NCBI RefSeq assembly: GCF_009708175.1
Contig: NZ_WMBB01000011.1
Coordinates: 1-64,000, forward strand
From: Nocardia aurantiaca
Lineage (GTDB): Bacteria > Actinomycetota > Actinomycetes > Mycobacteriales > Mycobacteriaceae
Direction: 5' to 3'
DNA: 64,000 bases
In this document: positions 17,547 through 26,820 of the stretch, piece by piece
How the letters are laid out: the number at the start of each line of letters is the position of its first letter
Numbering within the stretch: position 1 is the stretch's first letter
Translations under genes and position numbers: made by a program
Notes under the pieces: generated by a model
Database searches by the model: none
What the model saw: the letters and a program-made list of their open reading frames with translations, nothing else
What the model was told of the DNA's origin: nothing

Positions 17547-17978
17547 TCATTGCGTCCGGGCATAGTTGAATTTCCTGCTGCTCTGGTCCAATGAGATGAA
17601 AGTCCCGACGATGGTTCCGGGCGCCGGGCACTGGAAGCTCGTGCTCTTCACCATCGCCGTCGCATTATCCGGCCGCGCGCTGTCCTCGCCGCTGTCGGTC
17701 ATACGCAAGGTGGCGTAGAACCCGCCGGACGGAATGACCGCGTAGATCCCCTCGCCGCGGCCGAACCGGGCGCTGCGGAACGCGATGCCGCCCGCGCCGT
17801 CGAAACTCAACGTATTCGAGGCATCCTCCACCGCGGCGAACTCACCGCGAAAGTCCCCGAGGCCCGCGCCGCACGTTCCGGCGCCGGCGCCCAGCGGCGC
17901 ATTGACCGTCACCACGGCGGAAACAGCCAGCATGAGCGCTGCCGCCGCAACGATTCTCGAACCCGGCCCCGCGGTCAT
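17547..17978 (-). CDS. Secreted protein of unknown function
   Basis: 143 aa. GGGAGG stands upstream of the ATG at 17978. A signal peptide (GSRIVAAAALMLAVSAVVTV, then GAGAG) is followed by a ~100-residue domain with two Cys (GTCGAGLGDF and SFQCPAPG) that may form a disulphide. The mature part is rich in G, F and S with predicted beta strands (FDGAGGIAFRSARFGRGEG). I do not recognise the family. It stands alone between convergent and divergent small genes. Confidence 0.65.
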   Translation of the reverse strand: MTAGPGSRIVAAAALMLAVSAVVTVNAPLGAGAGTCGAGLGDFRGEFAAVEDASNTLSFDGAGGIAFRSARFGRGEGIYAVIPSGGFYATLRMTDSGEDSARPDNATAMVKSTSFQCPAPGTIVGTFISLDQSSRKFNYARTQ

Positions 17979-18234
17979 TGAACCACCTCCCGATCATATG
18001 GTTCCGGGCAGTGAACAACAGAGTCGGGCAAATCCTCCGCAGACACGCCGTTTCGTCATCGAAACGTGCGCTGACACAGCCCAACACGGTCATATCCGAA
18101 AATGATACTTTTCGACCGATTGGTCTTATTGCGCCACAGCAGAATTCGCGGTGTTCAACACATGAGGTCCGCGACATTCCCGGGCGACATGACCTCCCAC
18201 AAATTGCCTCGAGCTGGTTGTACCGTCGTACTCC

Positions 18235-18465
18235 ATGACACGAAAGAAAGCCATCGGCCTGCTCGTCGGTGCATTCGTTTGTGCCGCGGTATTCACGATG
18301 AACCCCTCCGCGGCATGGGGTTCCGGTGACATCGGAACGCCACCCGGGGCTCCCGGAGCCGCCGCTCCCAACGCCCCCGCCGGAGTCGTCCCCGGAGCTC
18401 CCGCACCGGAAAGGATCATTCCGGTCCCGCCGCCCTCCGGCGGATTCCTATGCCCGACCCCCTGA
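18235..18465 (+). CDS. Small exported Pro/Ala-rich protein
   Basis: 76 aa. MTRKKAIGLLVGAFVCAAV is a clear signal peptide. The rest is a low-complexity PGAPGAAAPNAPAG stretch ending with a single Cys (GGFLCPTP). There is no obvious RBS. A hairpin terminator follows the stop (18496-18541). Function unknown; the composition suggests an extended, surface-exposed peptide. Confidence 0.5.
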   Translation: MTRKKAIGLLVGAFVCAAVFTMNPSAAWGSGDIGTPPGAPGAAAPNAPAGVVPGAPAPERIIPVPPPSGGFLCPTP

Positions 18466-18495
18466 CAATTCCCGCTCCCACCCATTCCCACTACA

Positions 18496-18541
18496 CGGCT
18501 CGTGCCGCAGCCCAAGCGAGAAGGGTTTCCGGCACGAGCCG
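18496..18541. terminator. Hairpin terminator between convergent small genes
   Basis: An 11-bp perfect stem (CGGCTCGTGCC / GGCACGAGCCG) with a 24-nt loop lies between the stop at 18465 on the plus strand and the stop at 18576 on the minus strand. It may serve both. Confidence 0.6.
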
Positions 18542-18575
18542 CCTCTACCCCTGGATTCTGGCCGTCAGCGCCGAC

Positions 18576-18926
18576 TCAGGCCGCGAGCGCGGACGACAGC
18601 TGCCGCAGCACGACCTGCGGATCGGCGACATCCACCACCAGCCGGGTGATATCCGATCCCGCCAGATCGATCAGCACGCTCCGACCGTCGAACCGCGTAT
18701 CCCAGAATTCCTTACGACCCTTCCCCCGGAAGATGCCCGCGGCGATCACACCCGGGAAAAAGGTTCCCGGCGCCCGCACCCACGGCGGGCGCAGATCCAC
18801 CGGCGCCGGCGCGAGAGCGATGATCTGGGACAGGTCGAAGCTCACGTGATCGCGCAGCGCGAGCAGACGGTGAGCGCCGATGACCCGCACCGTCACTGTG
18901 GTTCCGGTGACCTCGATTTCGACCAT
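18576..18926 (-). CDS. Hypothetical protein, possible PH-like beta domain
   Basis: 116 aa from the ATG at 18926, which is preceded by GAGGTG; an in-frame upstream ATG at 18965 is less likely. Alternating beta-strand pattern (EIEVTGTTVTVRVIG, RSVLIDLAG, TRLVVDVADP), a FFPGVIAAGIFRGKG loop and a final helix (VVLRQLSSALAA) give it the look of a small PH-like fold found in actinobacterial hypothetical proteins. No catalytic motif is visible, and the function is unknown. Confidence 0.6.
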   Translation of the reverse strand: MVEIEVTGTTVTVRVIGAHRLLALRDHVSFDLSQIIALAPAPVDLRPPWVRAPGTFFPGVIAAGIFRGKGRKEFWDTRFDGRSVLIDLAGSDITRLVVDVADPQVVLRQLSSALAA

Positions 18927-19053
18927 TCCGCACCTCACACGCTCGCCCGACACTGTTGCCGTCATCCACGGTGCCGGGCGAATCTGGTCGTAGCCTGAGC
19001 GTTTCCTGGCTCTTCTCTCAGGCTTTCACAGCGAGGCGCTCACGCCTTCGTGG

Positions 19054-19245
19054 TCAGGTCCGCGACCATCCGCGTCGCCTGTGCTCGCGCCTCAGCGCGG
19101 AACTCCTCGACCCCTGCCCGGCCCGGTCGCGATTCCCGGCGCGCGCCCGGGCCACCGAGGCCGACCGCGCACTCTGCTCGGTCCGGTTGCGGGCCTCGTC
19201 CAGGCGACCGGCGACCATCTCGGCGAGGACGTCCTTGTTCGTCAT
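19054..19245 (-). CDS. Possible small protein downstream of the UbiB-like gene
   Basis: 63 aa. The support is a good RBS (AAAGGAGA, 6 nt before the ATG at 19245) and a start MTNKDVLAEMVAGRLDEARN that looks like a real helix. After residue ~25 the composition turns to Arg/Ser-rich sequence that may be a frameshifted tail. It follows the UbiB-like gene on the same strand by about 100 bp. Function unknown. Confidence 0.4.
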   Translation of the reverse strand: MTNKDVLAEMVAGRLDEARNRTEQSARSASVARARAGNRDRAGQGSRSSALRREHRRRGWSRT

Positions 19246-19349
19246 CGTTCTTCTCCTTTTCCAGTGCCGGAGCCGGAGTTCGCGGCGGTGAGAAGAACGA
19301 TGGCGGTCGCCCTCGACAGGCCGCCGACGGCAGCTACTCGGGTGGGCTG

Positions 19350-20750
19350 TCAGTCGGCAGGGAGGGTGACGCCCTCGTCGGCGGCCTTGGCAGCCACCTC
19401 GGCCGGGAAGATATTGCGGAACAGGTACAGGTCCCGGCCGAGCTTCCAGCCGGGGGCCAGGGCCACCGCGTAGCGCTCGAAATAGCCGAGCTGCTTGCCC
19501 ATCAGGACCAGCTGCTGCGGCCCGGAAGCACCACGCCGCTTGCCGAATTCCAGCAGCCGGGCCGAGACCACGCCGAGGTCGAGCTTGTCGAGGCTGCCGG
19601 AGAGCACCGGGCCCAGGGCCACGGCGAGCTGCCGTCCGATGGTGGCGTCGTCGCTGTCGTCGTCGACCAGATCCAGCTTGCGCAAGGCGCGGGCGACGGG
19701 ACGGAAGTCGTTGTCGATCGAGCTGGCATAGAACAGCGCGCGCACGAAGTCACGCCACTCCGATTCCATGCGGCCCACAATGCCGAAATCGAGCATGGCG
19801 ACCCGGCCGTCGTCGAGCAGCCACAGGTTGCCGGCGTGTACGTCGCCGTGGAAAAGCCCGTGCACCGCAACCGATTCCATCCACGCCTTCACCAGACGGC
19901 GGATCAGCAGCTCCGGCTCCGGATGGGCCTCGCGAATGTCGTCGAAGCGGTCCAGCGGCATGCCCCGCATGCGCTCCATGCACAGCACACGCGGCGCGCA
20001 GTAGTCCCAATACACCTCGGGCACGGCCACATTGGTGTTGTCGCCGAAGGCGGACAGATGCTCGCGGGCGCGGGTCTGATTGTCGGCCTCGATGAAGAAG
20101 TTCAATTCGGCGACCGTCGCCTCGTACAGATCCCGCACCACCGCCTGGGCATTGGCGACGCGGGCGTTCTCCGACCGCTTCTCCAGCGCGCGCGCCAGCC
20201 GCATGGCCGCGCGCAGATCCACGATCATGCGCCGGGCGATCTCGGGCCGCTGCACCTTCACCACCGCGGGGCGGCCGTCGGCCAGCACGCACGCGTGCAC
20301 CTGCGCGATGGAGGCCGCCGACAGCGGCTCGTCGTCGAACTCCAGGAACAGCTCCGAGATCGGCTTGCCGAGATCGGCCTCGATGATGGCGCGGGCATCC
20401 GCCGACGGGAAGGGCGGCACATCGTCGAGGCAGCGCAGACAGGCGTCGGCCAGCTCGCGCGGAAACGCGCCGGGGGAGGACGCGATGAGCTGGCCCAGCT
20501 TCACGAACATCGGGCCCAGCGTCTCGAAGCCGTTCACCACGCCCTCGGCCGCGGCGCGCTTGCGCTTGGAGGGACGCAGGCCGCCGCGTACCACGCTGCT
20601 CATGACCGAGCCGCCCAGCACCACGCCGACCATGGCGGTCCGCCACCACTCCGAGAACCCGAAGGTGTCGAGGTCGGGCCGGATCACCTCGGGCGTCCCC
20701 GCCCGCACAGTCATGGGTGAACTCACAGGCGGCAGTGTATCGCTGACCAT
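19350..20750 (-). CDS. ABC1/AarF/UbiB family kinase-like protein
   Basis: 466 aa from the ATG at 20750 (GAAGG upstream; a GTG at 20762 is an alternative). The family KxGQ motif is in FVKLGQLIASSPGAFP, the Ala-rich nucleotide loop is AASIAQVHA, the conserved Lys is AVVKVQRP, and FHGDVHAGN and MLDFGIVG replace the protein-kinase HRD and DFG motifs. Homologues include M. tuberculosis Rv0647c, which is linked to mycolate genes. These atypical kinases act in isoprenoid-quinone or lipid metabolism; the substrate is unknown. It is divergent from the carboxylase gene starting at 20907. Confidence 0.9.
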   Translation of the reverse strand: MVSDTLPPVSSPMTVRAGTPEVIRPDLDTFGFSEWWRTAMVGVVLGGSVMSSVVRGGLRPSKRKRAAAEGVVNGFETLGPMFVKLGQLIASSPGAFPRELADACLRCLDDVPPFPSADARAIIEADLGKPISELFLEFDDEPLSAASIAQVHACVLADGRPAVVKVQRPEIARRMIVDLRAAMRLARALEKRSENARVANAQAVVRDLYEATVAELNFFIEADNQTRAREHLSAFGDNTNVAVPEVYWDYCAPRVLCMERMRGMPLDRFDDIREAHPEPELLIRRLVKAWMESVAVHGLFHGDVHAGNLWLLDDGRVAMLDFGIVGRMESEWRDFVRALFYASSIDNDFRPVARALRKLDLVDDDSDDATIGRQLAVALGPVLSGSLDKLDLGVVSARLLEFGKRRGASGPQQLVLMGKQLGYFERYAVALAPGWKLGRDLYLFRNIFPAEVAAKAADEGVTLPAD

Positions 20751-20906
20751 GGCGACCTTCACGGTACGGGGCCGCGCAGGTTACCCGGGCGTTCAGTGGT
20801 TAGAAGGGGGACGCGCGAGGTACCGTGGGCGGTCGAGTCGCGATCCGGCTCGCCGCGGGCCGGGATCGGGCTCGGCCGATGATGGTGGAAAGGCAAGACC
20901 TACGTA

Positions 20907-22457
20907 ATGACGGGTACAGCGGAGAAGCTGGCGGAACTGCGCAAGCTCCTGGAGATCGCCGAAGAACCCACCGGCGAGAAGGGCATCCAGAAGCGACTTG
21001 CCAAGGGCATCGCCAGCGCCCGAGAACGGGTCACCATGCTGCTGGACCCGGGCAGCTTCGTCGAGATGGGCGCGCTCATGCGCCAGCCCGGCTCGCCCAA
21101 TGCCTACTACGGAGACGGTGTGGTCACCGGCCGCGGCACCATCGACGGCCGCCCGGTCGTGGTCATTTCCCACGACCCGACCGTGCACGGCGGGTCGGTC
21201 GGCGAGAGCTTCGGCCGCCGGGTCCGCATCGCCATGGAGTTCGCGTACAACAACGCCTGCCCGGTGGTGGTCATCAACGACTCCGGCGGCGCTCGCATCC
21301 AGGAGGGCGTCACCTCGCTGGCCTGGTACGCCACCATGTGCCGGCTGCAGGAGGACCTGTCGGGCTACGTGCCGATGGTCGCGGTCATGTTCGGCAAGTG
21401 CGCGGCCGGATCGGTATACGGCCCGGTCAATATGGATGTGCTCGTCGCGACCGACAAGTCGTACATGTTCGTCACCGGTCCCGAGGTCATCAAGGGCATC
21501 ACCGGTGAGGACATCAGCGCCGAGGAGCTGGGCGGCGCGGCGGTGCAGGCCCGCAACGGCCTGCTGCACCACGTGGCCGACTCCGAGGCCGCGGCCCTGC
21601 AGTGGGCGCGCGAGTATCTGAGCTACATGCCGACCAGCTGCCTCGAACAGCCTCCGATCGTCAACCCGGGCCTCGAACCCGAGCTCACCGACTCCGATCG
21701 CGAACTGGACCGGATCATCCCGGACTCGGATCGCCAGGGCTACGACATGCACGAGGTGCTGCTGCGCCTGTTCGACGACGGCGCGTTCCTCGAGATCGGC
21801 GAGGGCGCCGCGCAGAACCTCATCACCGGCTTCGCCCGCGTGGACGGCCGCCCGGTCGGCGTGATCGCCAATCAGCCCATGGTGCTGGGAGGCGCGCTGG
21901 ACGCGGCGTGCTCGGACAAGGGCGCGTACTTCATCCGACTGTGCGACGCCTTCAACATCCCGCTCGTCTATGTCGTCGACACCCCGGGCGTGCTGCCCGG
22001 TGTCGAGGAGGAGCGCCTGGGCGTCATCAAGCGCGGCGGCCGCATGTTCCGCGCGCTCATCGAGGCCACGGTCCCGATCATCACCATCGTGACCCGCAAG
22101 GCGTACGGCGGCGGCTACGCGGTCATGGGCTGCAAGCAGCTCGGCGCGGACATCAACCTGGCCTGGCCGACCGCCCGCATCGCGGTCATCGGCGCGGACG
22201 GCATGGTGACGGTCACCGGGAAGAAGACCCTCGCCGCCACCCCGCCGGAGCAGCGCGAGACCGTGCGCAAGCAGATGGTGGACTTCTACAACGCGCTCAT
22301 CGACAACCCGTGGGTGGCGGCCGAGCGGGGCTACATCGACGCGGTCATCGAGCCCTCGGCCACCCGTCTGGAGATTCGCAAGGCGCTGCGCCTGCTGCGC
22401 GACAAGAACGCCGTGCGCAAGCCCAACCCGCGCAAGCACAACCTGTTCCCCATGTGA
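20907..22457 (+). CDS. Acyl-CoA carboxylase, carboxyltransferase (beta) subunit
   Basis: 516 aa, full length. The N-terminal lobe carries GIQKRLAKGIASARERV, SHDPTVHGGSVGE and INDSGGARIQEGV. The C-terminal lobe carries VANQP-like GVIANQPMVLGGALD, DTPGVLPGVEEE and RKAYGGGYAVMG. It transfers carboxyl from carboxybiotin to acetyl-, propionyl- or longer acyl-CoA. No biotin-carrier alpha subunit is nearby, so it must pair with one encoded elsewhere. AccD4/5/6-type specificity cannot be told by eye. It follows a divergent UbiB-like gene and ends in a strong terminator. Confidence 0.95.
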   Translation: MTGTAEKLAELRKLLEIAEEPTGEKGIQKRLAKGIASARERVTMLLDPGSFVEMGALMRQPGSPNAYYGDGVVTGRGTIDGRPVVVISHDPTVHGGSVGESFGRRVRIAMEFAYNNACPVVVINDSGGARIQEGVTSLAWYATMCRLQEDLSGYVPMVAVMFGKCAAGSVYGPVNMDVLVATDKSYMFVTGPEVIKGITGEDISAEELGGAAVQARNGLLHHVADSEAAALQWAREYLSYMPTSCLEQPPIVNPGLEPELTDSDRELDRIIPDSDRQGYDMHEVLLRLFDDGAFLEIGEGAAQNLITGFARVDGRPVGVIANQPMVLGGALDAACSDKGAYFIRLCDAFNIPLVYVVDTPGVLPGVEEERLGVIKRGGRMFRALIEATVPIITIVTRKAYGGGYAVMGCKQLGADINLAWPTARIAVIGADGMVTVTGKKTLAATPPEQRETVRKQMVDFYNALIDNPWVAAERGYIDAVIEPSATRLEIRKALRLLRDKNAVRKPNPRKHNLFPM

Positions 22458-22513
22458 GCAACTTCGACTCTCGGGGCACTCAGGGATTCCGCTGAACCTC
22501 TTTCACGAGACCC

Positions 22514-22541
22514 GAAAGGGCTTCCCGTACGAAGCCCTTTC
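22514..22541 (+). terminator. Terminator after the carboxylase gene
   Basis: A 10-bp perfect stem (GAAAGGGCTT / AAGCCCTTTC) with an 8-nt loop lies 56 bp after the stop codon at 22457. It sits between convergent genes. Confidence 0.85.
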
Positions 22542-22630
22542 CGCCACTCAACCTTTCTCCGCGGTCCCGGCGGCATCAGTGTCGGTGAGGACAGGGTGAT
22601 CGGCCGGTGTGAGGAATGGGTTGCCCTCGT

Positions 22631-24046
22631 TCAGCATTCGTTGGGAGCGGGTATGCCCTGCAATCTCTGGTCGAGCCAGGTCAGGGATTCCGGAAAGCCG
22701 GTCGCGGCGGCGATGAAGTGCTCGCCGAAGACGCTGCGGTAGACCGCGGGCACCCCCAGGGAGCATTGCTCCTCGTAGAGGTTCTTCGCGCCGACGGCCG
22801 GCACCCAGAACTCCTGTTCACCGTTGTAGATGAACAACGGCACAGGCGATTTCTTGCCGTCCATGCGCGTGATGCCGTAGATCTCATGGGCCAGATCACT
22901 GTTCAGGGGATCCGGGATATTGGCCGCGATGTCGATGGGCAGTTGCAGCACACCGGGTATCGAGAAGACCTCGCTGCACTGGCTGTTGAGCACCGACACC
23001 GCCGCCCACTGCGCCAGATGGTTCATGCGAGCGAGGATTTCGGGCCGCTCACGGCCGATGCCGAAGACCGCGCCCAGGAACACCCCCGAGGCCAGATTGG
23101 CGTTCATGGAGTGGGCGAGCAGGCTGAAATCGGCGGGCACGCCGCCCAGGGCCGCACCGACCACCACGTCGGATAGCTCGGGCGCGTACTCCGACATGAG
23201 CTTCACCGCACCGTTGGTGGCGATGGCTCCGCCGGAATAGCCGATCATGCCGAACTTGCTGTCGCCCAGCTCATCCGGCAGCTGATTGCGCACCGCGCGA
23301 ACGGCATCGAGGACGGCGTGCCCGGCCACGATGGGCTCGGCGTAGGCCATGCGCGGGCCTTCGTGATCGGTGATCAGGACCGCGTAGCCGCGCAGCAGCG
23401 CCAGTTGAGTGGTCGGCAGGATGTACCCGGTGAAGTTGGAGGCCCGGGAGAACCCGTGCGCCAGTGTGTAACTGGGGTTGCAGTCGCGGCCCAGGGCGTC
23501 GATGGGGAGGTTGTTGACCACCACCGGCCGCTCCCCCGCCCCGGTCCAGTAGCCCACGGGCAGTATCAGACTGGCGATGCCGTAGGACGGGTCGTCGTGC
23601 GAGTCGTTGGTGCGGTACTTCAGCTGCAGCACCTGCCGCACCGGCACGATCAGGGTGGGTGCGGCCGTGGCGGTTACGTCGCGGACCGAGACGATGCCGC
23701 CCGGATCGACGGCGTCGAGCCCATCGGGCCAGTCGTCGACGAAGGAGTCACCGATGGCGGCGGGCATGGCCGCGGCCCGCAGTGCCGCCAAACCCGGTGT
23801 CAGCGCGGCGGCGTCGACCAATGGCGAGTCCGCCTGGGCCGGTGTCAGGACAGGCGCGGGAATCACCTCGTCGATCCAGCGCTGGATATCCGGCAACGAA
23901 GGCAGCGAGATACCTGGCGGGCCGGGCGGAATCGGCGCCGTTCCGGTGTCGAGTGGCTGCGCGAATGCCGGTGCGGCACCATGACCGACGATCGCGCACC
24001 AACCGATCATCAAGACACCGGCGATATTTCGCACGCGACGCAGCAC
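22631..24046 (-). CDS. Secreted LIP-family lipase
   Basis: 471 aa from a GTG at 24046 with GAGGGG upstream; the frame is open further upstream but without an RBS. Signal peptide: LRRVRNIAGVLMIGW up to PAFAQ. LIP-type secretory lipase features are RTNDSHDDPSYGIASLI, ITDHEGPR, the nucleophile elbow IGYSGGAIA, an acid in the NGEQEFWVP region and a late GEHFIAA His. Family members hydrolyse triacylglycerols outside the cell and are typical of mycolic-acid actinomycetes. It is monocistronic and convergent with the carboxylase gene. Confidence 0.88.
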   Translation of the reverse strand: MLRRVRNIAGVLMIGWCAIVGHGAAPAFAQPLDTGTAPIPPGPPGISLPSLPDIQRWIDEVIPAPVLTPAQADSPLVDAAALTPGLAALRAAAMPAAIGDSFVDDWPDGLDAVDPGGIVSVRDVTATAAPTLIVPVRQVLQLKYRTNDSHDDPSYGIASLILPVGYWTGAGERPVVVNNLPIDALGRDCNPSYTLAHGFSRASNFTGYILPTTQLALLRGYAVLITDHEGPRMAYAEPIVAGHAVLDAVRAVRNQLPDELGDSKFGMIGYSGGAIATNGAVKLMSEYAPELSDVVVGAALGGVPADFSLLAHSMNANLASGVFLGAVFGIGRERPEILARMNHLAQWAAVSVLNSQCSEVFSIPGVLQLPIDIAANIPDPLNSDLAHEIYGITRMDGKKSPVPLFIYNGEQEFWVPAVGAKNLYEEQCSLGVPAVYRSVFGEHFIAAATGFPESLTWLDQRLQGIPAPNEC

Positions 24047-24194
24047 GACACCCCTCACGATCAGAATTGTCGACGGTCCGGGCAGCCCCTCATCTCTCGC
24101 GCGCCTGAGCCTACTGGGGCACTCTGATCCGCCACCCCCGGACTTGTTGGTTCGTCGCCACATCGAGACCGGGTCGTAGCCGGAGATCGGTGTT

Positions 24195-25046
24195 TCACAT
24201 CTTCCGGCGCATCACCATGTCCAGCTGTGCATTGCTGATCTGGCGTCCGGCATTGGACACCGAGGTCACCATGCAGCTGCCGAAGGAACCGGCCCGGTCG
24301 AACAGGGTGGCGACGCCCACCGCCAGGCCGCGCTCGCTGAAGTGGCTGTCGGCCTCCACTCCGATCTCGGTGCCCTCGGGCTGCCGGGACAGGCCCATCG
24401 TCATATCGGTATTGATGAACCCGATGCCCTTATCACCCCAGTTGGTCATCATGCTGGTGGCCTCGGCCACGACGGCAACCCGCACGAACGGGGTCAGCTC
24501 CTCGCCGGTCACCACCCGAATCGGGTTCTGCCAGGTGCGTTTCCGGTGGCTGTTCTCGTGGTCGGTGGGCACCGAGTTCCAGACCGGCGAGTCCTCCCCA
24601 CTGTTGAACAGCGGCGTCCGCGGCAGCGCCGAGGGCGGCGCGATCTCCAGCGACGGCGGCTGCGGCTCCCGCTCCCGGCGCCACAGCTCCCCCGGCGGCT
24701 GTTCGGCGGGCTGCAGCAGCACCGCGGTGGCCCGCGCGGCCACCGTGCCGCCCTGCACCACGCTGACATCCGCGACCCGGATCCGCCTGCCGTCGCGCAC
24801 CCGCACGGTCGGGGTGGTGATGTGCTCGAAGCGGGCCGCGCTGAACAGGTCCACGGTCAGCCGCACCGGTACGAACCCGTCGCCGGCGTGCCCGCGCTCG
24901 AGCTCACGCGCCAGCAGACCGGTCAGGGCCGGGCCCACCACCTGCGCCGAGGACCATTGGCTGGCCGCGAACGACGTCGGGAAGAACCCGCCGTCCACCT
25001 CGTCGAAATACGCGGGCACATCCACCACGGCACCGGCTCCGTCCAC
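24195..25046 (-). CDS. Thioesterase-superfamily (TesB-like double hotdog) protein
   Basis: 283 aa, GTG start at 25046. The N-terminal half reads FDEVDGGFFPTSFAASQWSS, LERGHAGDGFVPVRLTVDLF and RVADVSVVQGGTVAARATA, which is the acyl-CoA thioesterase-like hotdog pattern. The C-terminal half has a second hotdog ending FINTDMTMGLSRQPEGTEIG. Related actinobacterial proteins are annotated as thioesterase-family proteins. The acyl substrate is unknown. The RBS is poor, so the exact start is uncertain. Confidence 0.78.
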   Translation of the reverse strand: MDGAGAVVDVPAYFDEVDGGFFPTSFAASQWSSAQVVGPALTGLLARELERGHAGDGFVPVRLTVDLFSAARFEHITTPTVRVRDGRRIRVADVSVVQGGTVAARATAVLLQPAEQPPGELWRREREPQPPSLEIAPPSALPRTPLFNSGEDSPVWNSVPTDHENSHRKRTWQNPIRVVTGEELTPFVRVAVVAEATSMMTNWGDKGIGFINTDMTMGLSRQPEGTEIGVEADSHFSERGLAVGVATLFDRAGSFGSCMVTSVSNAGRQISNAQLDMVMRRKM

Positions 25047-25182
25047 TCAGGTTGATCAATCCACTTCTTCCCAGACCTAACACACCCGGGAAACCCGCAC
25101 CAATCCAGGGCCCGCTGGATGGGCCCGATCCGGCGCGCGGCGGTCCCGGATCAGGCCGCGATATCACGGGTACGCCACGCGT

Positions 25183-25772
25183 ATGGTCCGCACCATCGAC
25201 CGGCTGCTCGGCACCCTCACCCGCACCGTCCGCATCCTGCAGGACAACGACATTCCCTGCGCCCTCACCGGCGACTGCGCCGTGTACGCCCGCGGCGGTC
25301 CCGTCGCCGGCCCGCATTCGGAGGTGGACGTGCTGCTGCGGCCCACGGATGTGGCGCGCGGGCTGAGCCTGCTCGCTGCCGCGGGACTGCGGCCATCTCG
25401 GCAGACCGCCGACACCGAGCGGACCACGCTGTACGACCGCGATATTCGCGTCGATCTGGTATTCCGGCCCAACTACCGCCCGGTCACCGACGAACTGCTG
25501 GCGCGGGCCGAGCCGCTGCCCATCGGGTCGGCCGCCGCGCCGGTGGCGACCGTCGCCGACTTCCTGGTGGATGAACTCATCGTCGCCGATCCACACCGTC
25601 TGGATTTCACCCGTCTGCTGCACATCGCCCGGGAATTGCGCGAACAGGTCGATTGGGGCGGCTCGTGCGGGCCGAAACGGCGGCCTCGCCCTACGCGTGC
25701 GCGTTTCTCGGCCTGCTGGACGATCTGGGCATCAGCGACGGCCGCTGTGAACACGGATCTACAACCGTGTGA
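25183..25772 (+). pseudogene. Nucleotidyltransferase-fold gene with a single-base frameshift
   Basis: The start at 25183 gives a nucleotidyltransferase-like protein: CALTGDCAVYARGG, SEVDVLLRPTD (Asp pair of the active site) and RVDLVFRP. Near 25662 the frame shifts. The other frame then reads naturally as RLVRAETAASPYACAFLGLL and DDLGISDGRCEHGSTTV, stopping at 25772. Inserting one base after TGGGGC restores a ~197-aa protein. Uninterrupted, the original frame runs into the next gene. This is either a real lesion or a sequencing error. The role of such orphan transferases is not predictable. Confidence 0.65.
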
Positions 25773-25842
25773 TTCACTCGTGCCGGCCGGGGTATCCGGT
25801 TGTTATCGCCTCCGCATTACCTCCGGAGAAAGGACAGTATCG

Positions 25843-26109
25843 ATGTCTGTCACTCCGCCCGTCTACGACGACATCCACAATCCCCCCGACGACAGCCGCA
25901 ATCTCCCCGGACCGATTCTGGCCGCCGCCGGAATCGTCGTATTCGCAGTGGCTTTGACAACTGCGGGCTACGACGCACTCACCTGGAGCGCGCTGTGCGG
26001 GCTGGCCGGGGCGCTCTGTCTGCGCTTCGGAATCGGCCTCATGATCATCGAACATCGCCGAGTCAAGGCCGCGATGCGGCAGGACTCCGCCTATCAGGAC
26101 CGAGTTTGA
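25843..26109 (+). CDS. Small two-helix membrane protein
   Basis: 88 aa from the ATG at 25843; GGAGAAAGGA lies 10 nt upstream. After a polar N-terminus (VYDDIHNPPDDSRNLPG) come two hydrophobic helices (ILAAAGIVVFAVALTTAG and TWSALCGLAGALCLRFGIGL) and a charged tail (EHRRVKAAMRQDSAYQDRV). It resembles short actinobacterial stress-linked membrane proteins such as UsfY in layout, but I cannot confirm the family. Confidence 0.7.
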   Translation: MSVTPPVYDDIHNPPDDSRNLPGPILAAAGIVVFAVALTTAGYDALTWSALCGLAGALCLRFGIGLMIIEHRRVKAAMRQDSAYQDRV

Positions 26110-26295
26110 TGCCCGCCACGGCCGAGTTTGATCTTCCGCTAATTCCTGGATAAGCGGAGCATTCCATTCCCGCCAGAACTTTCGATCGGAAGTACTGGGA
26201 AAGTTCCGCTCGGTTCGACCGCAACCCTTCACCAACCCTTGTATCGCAAACTCATAGCATCCCGAAAATCGGTCTGGCGCTGCGAATTCGATGTT

Positions 26296-26335
26296 GCAGA
26301 TGTGCTTGCATCTGCGCAATGCACGGTCATAGACT
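26296..26335 (+). promoter_or_regulatory. Promoter with palindrome over -35 (copy 1)
   Basis: GCAGATG-TGCTTG-CATCTGC (26296-26315) is a perfect 7-bp inverted repeat. Its right arm contains TTGCAT, which is followed after 18 nt by TAGACT (26330-26335), a good -35/-10 pair. The same 20-bp palindrome with the same 18-nt spacing occurs at 28379. It lies about 105 bp upstream of the small gene at 26441. Confidence 0.6.
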
Positions 26336-26440
26336 CTTCGTGCAAGGCACCAATAAGGGGACAACCAGAGAGCCGAGCGGTGAATCACCGGCGATTCTTC
26401 GCCCACGGTTAGCCGTCGGCCTGGCATCAGGGGCGTTCGA

Positions 26441-26689
26441 ATGAACCAGCCAATCAACCTCAGCCGACTCGGGTTTGCCGACAGAAGTCAGCCGGAGCAA
26501 ACCTATTCACGTGAGACGGCAACCGATTTCGTAATCCGCCAGGTCGAATCCACTGGAGCGGCCACTCGGTATGATTTCGACATCGAGCGGATCGTCACCA
26601 CGGCACATGCCATGGTGAACGACTGGGATCTGCACACCATGCAACCGGAGGCGTTCTGGCGTATCGCCTCCAGCTTCATCAGGCAGTAG
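26441..26689 (+). CDS. Small conserved-looking hypothetical protein
   Basis: 82 aa, MNQPINLSRLGFADRS... with a central helix-rich part (DFVIRQVESTG, RIVTTAHAMVNDWDLHTM, FWRIASSFIRQ). No RBS of note, but the gene has its own promoter with a palindrome shared with the gene at 28455, and a terminator follows. No family recognised. Its place beside the HTH/DUF397 pair suggests it belongs to that regulatory locus. Confidence 0.6.
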   Translation: MNQPINLSRLGFADRSQPEQTYSRETATDFVIRQVESTGAATRYDFDIERIVTTAHAMVNDWDLHTMQPEAFWRIASSFIRQ

Positions 26690-26737
26690 TCCGAATCCGG
26701 CCGTGCCGCAGGCCGACTCGTCAGGTTGGCGGCACCT

Positions 26738-26765
26738 GATAGGGGCCCCGTGAGGGGCCCTTATC
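26738..26765. terminator. Bidirectional terminator
   Basis: A 12-bp stem with one mismatch (GATAGGGGCCCC / GGGGCCCTTATC) and a GTGA loop lies between the small gene ending at 26689 (plus) and the HTH gene ending at 26821 (minus). Confidence 0.8.
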
Positions 26766-26820
26766 CGTATGTCCGGTCCGGCGCTGCGAACCGGGCCGAC
26801 GCCGCGAACCGGCACGGAGC

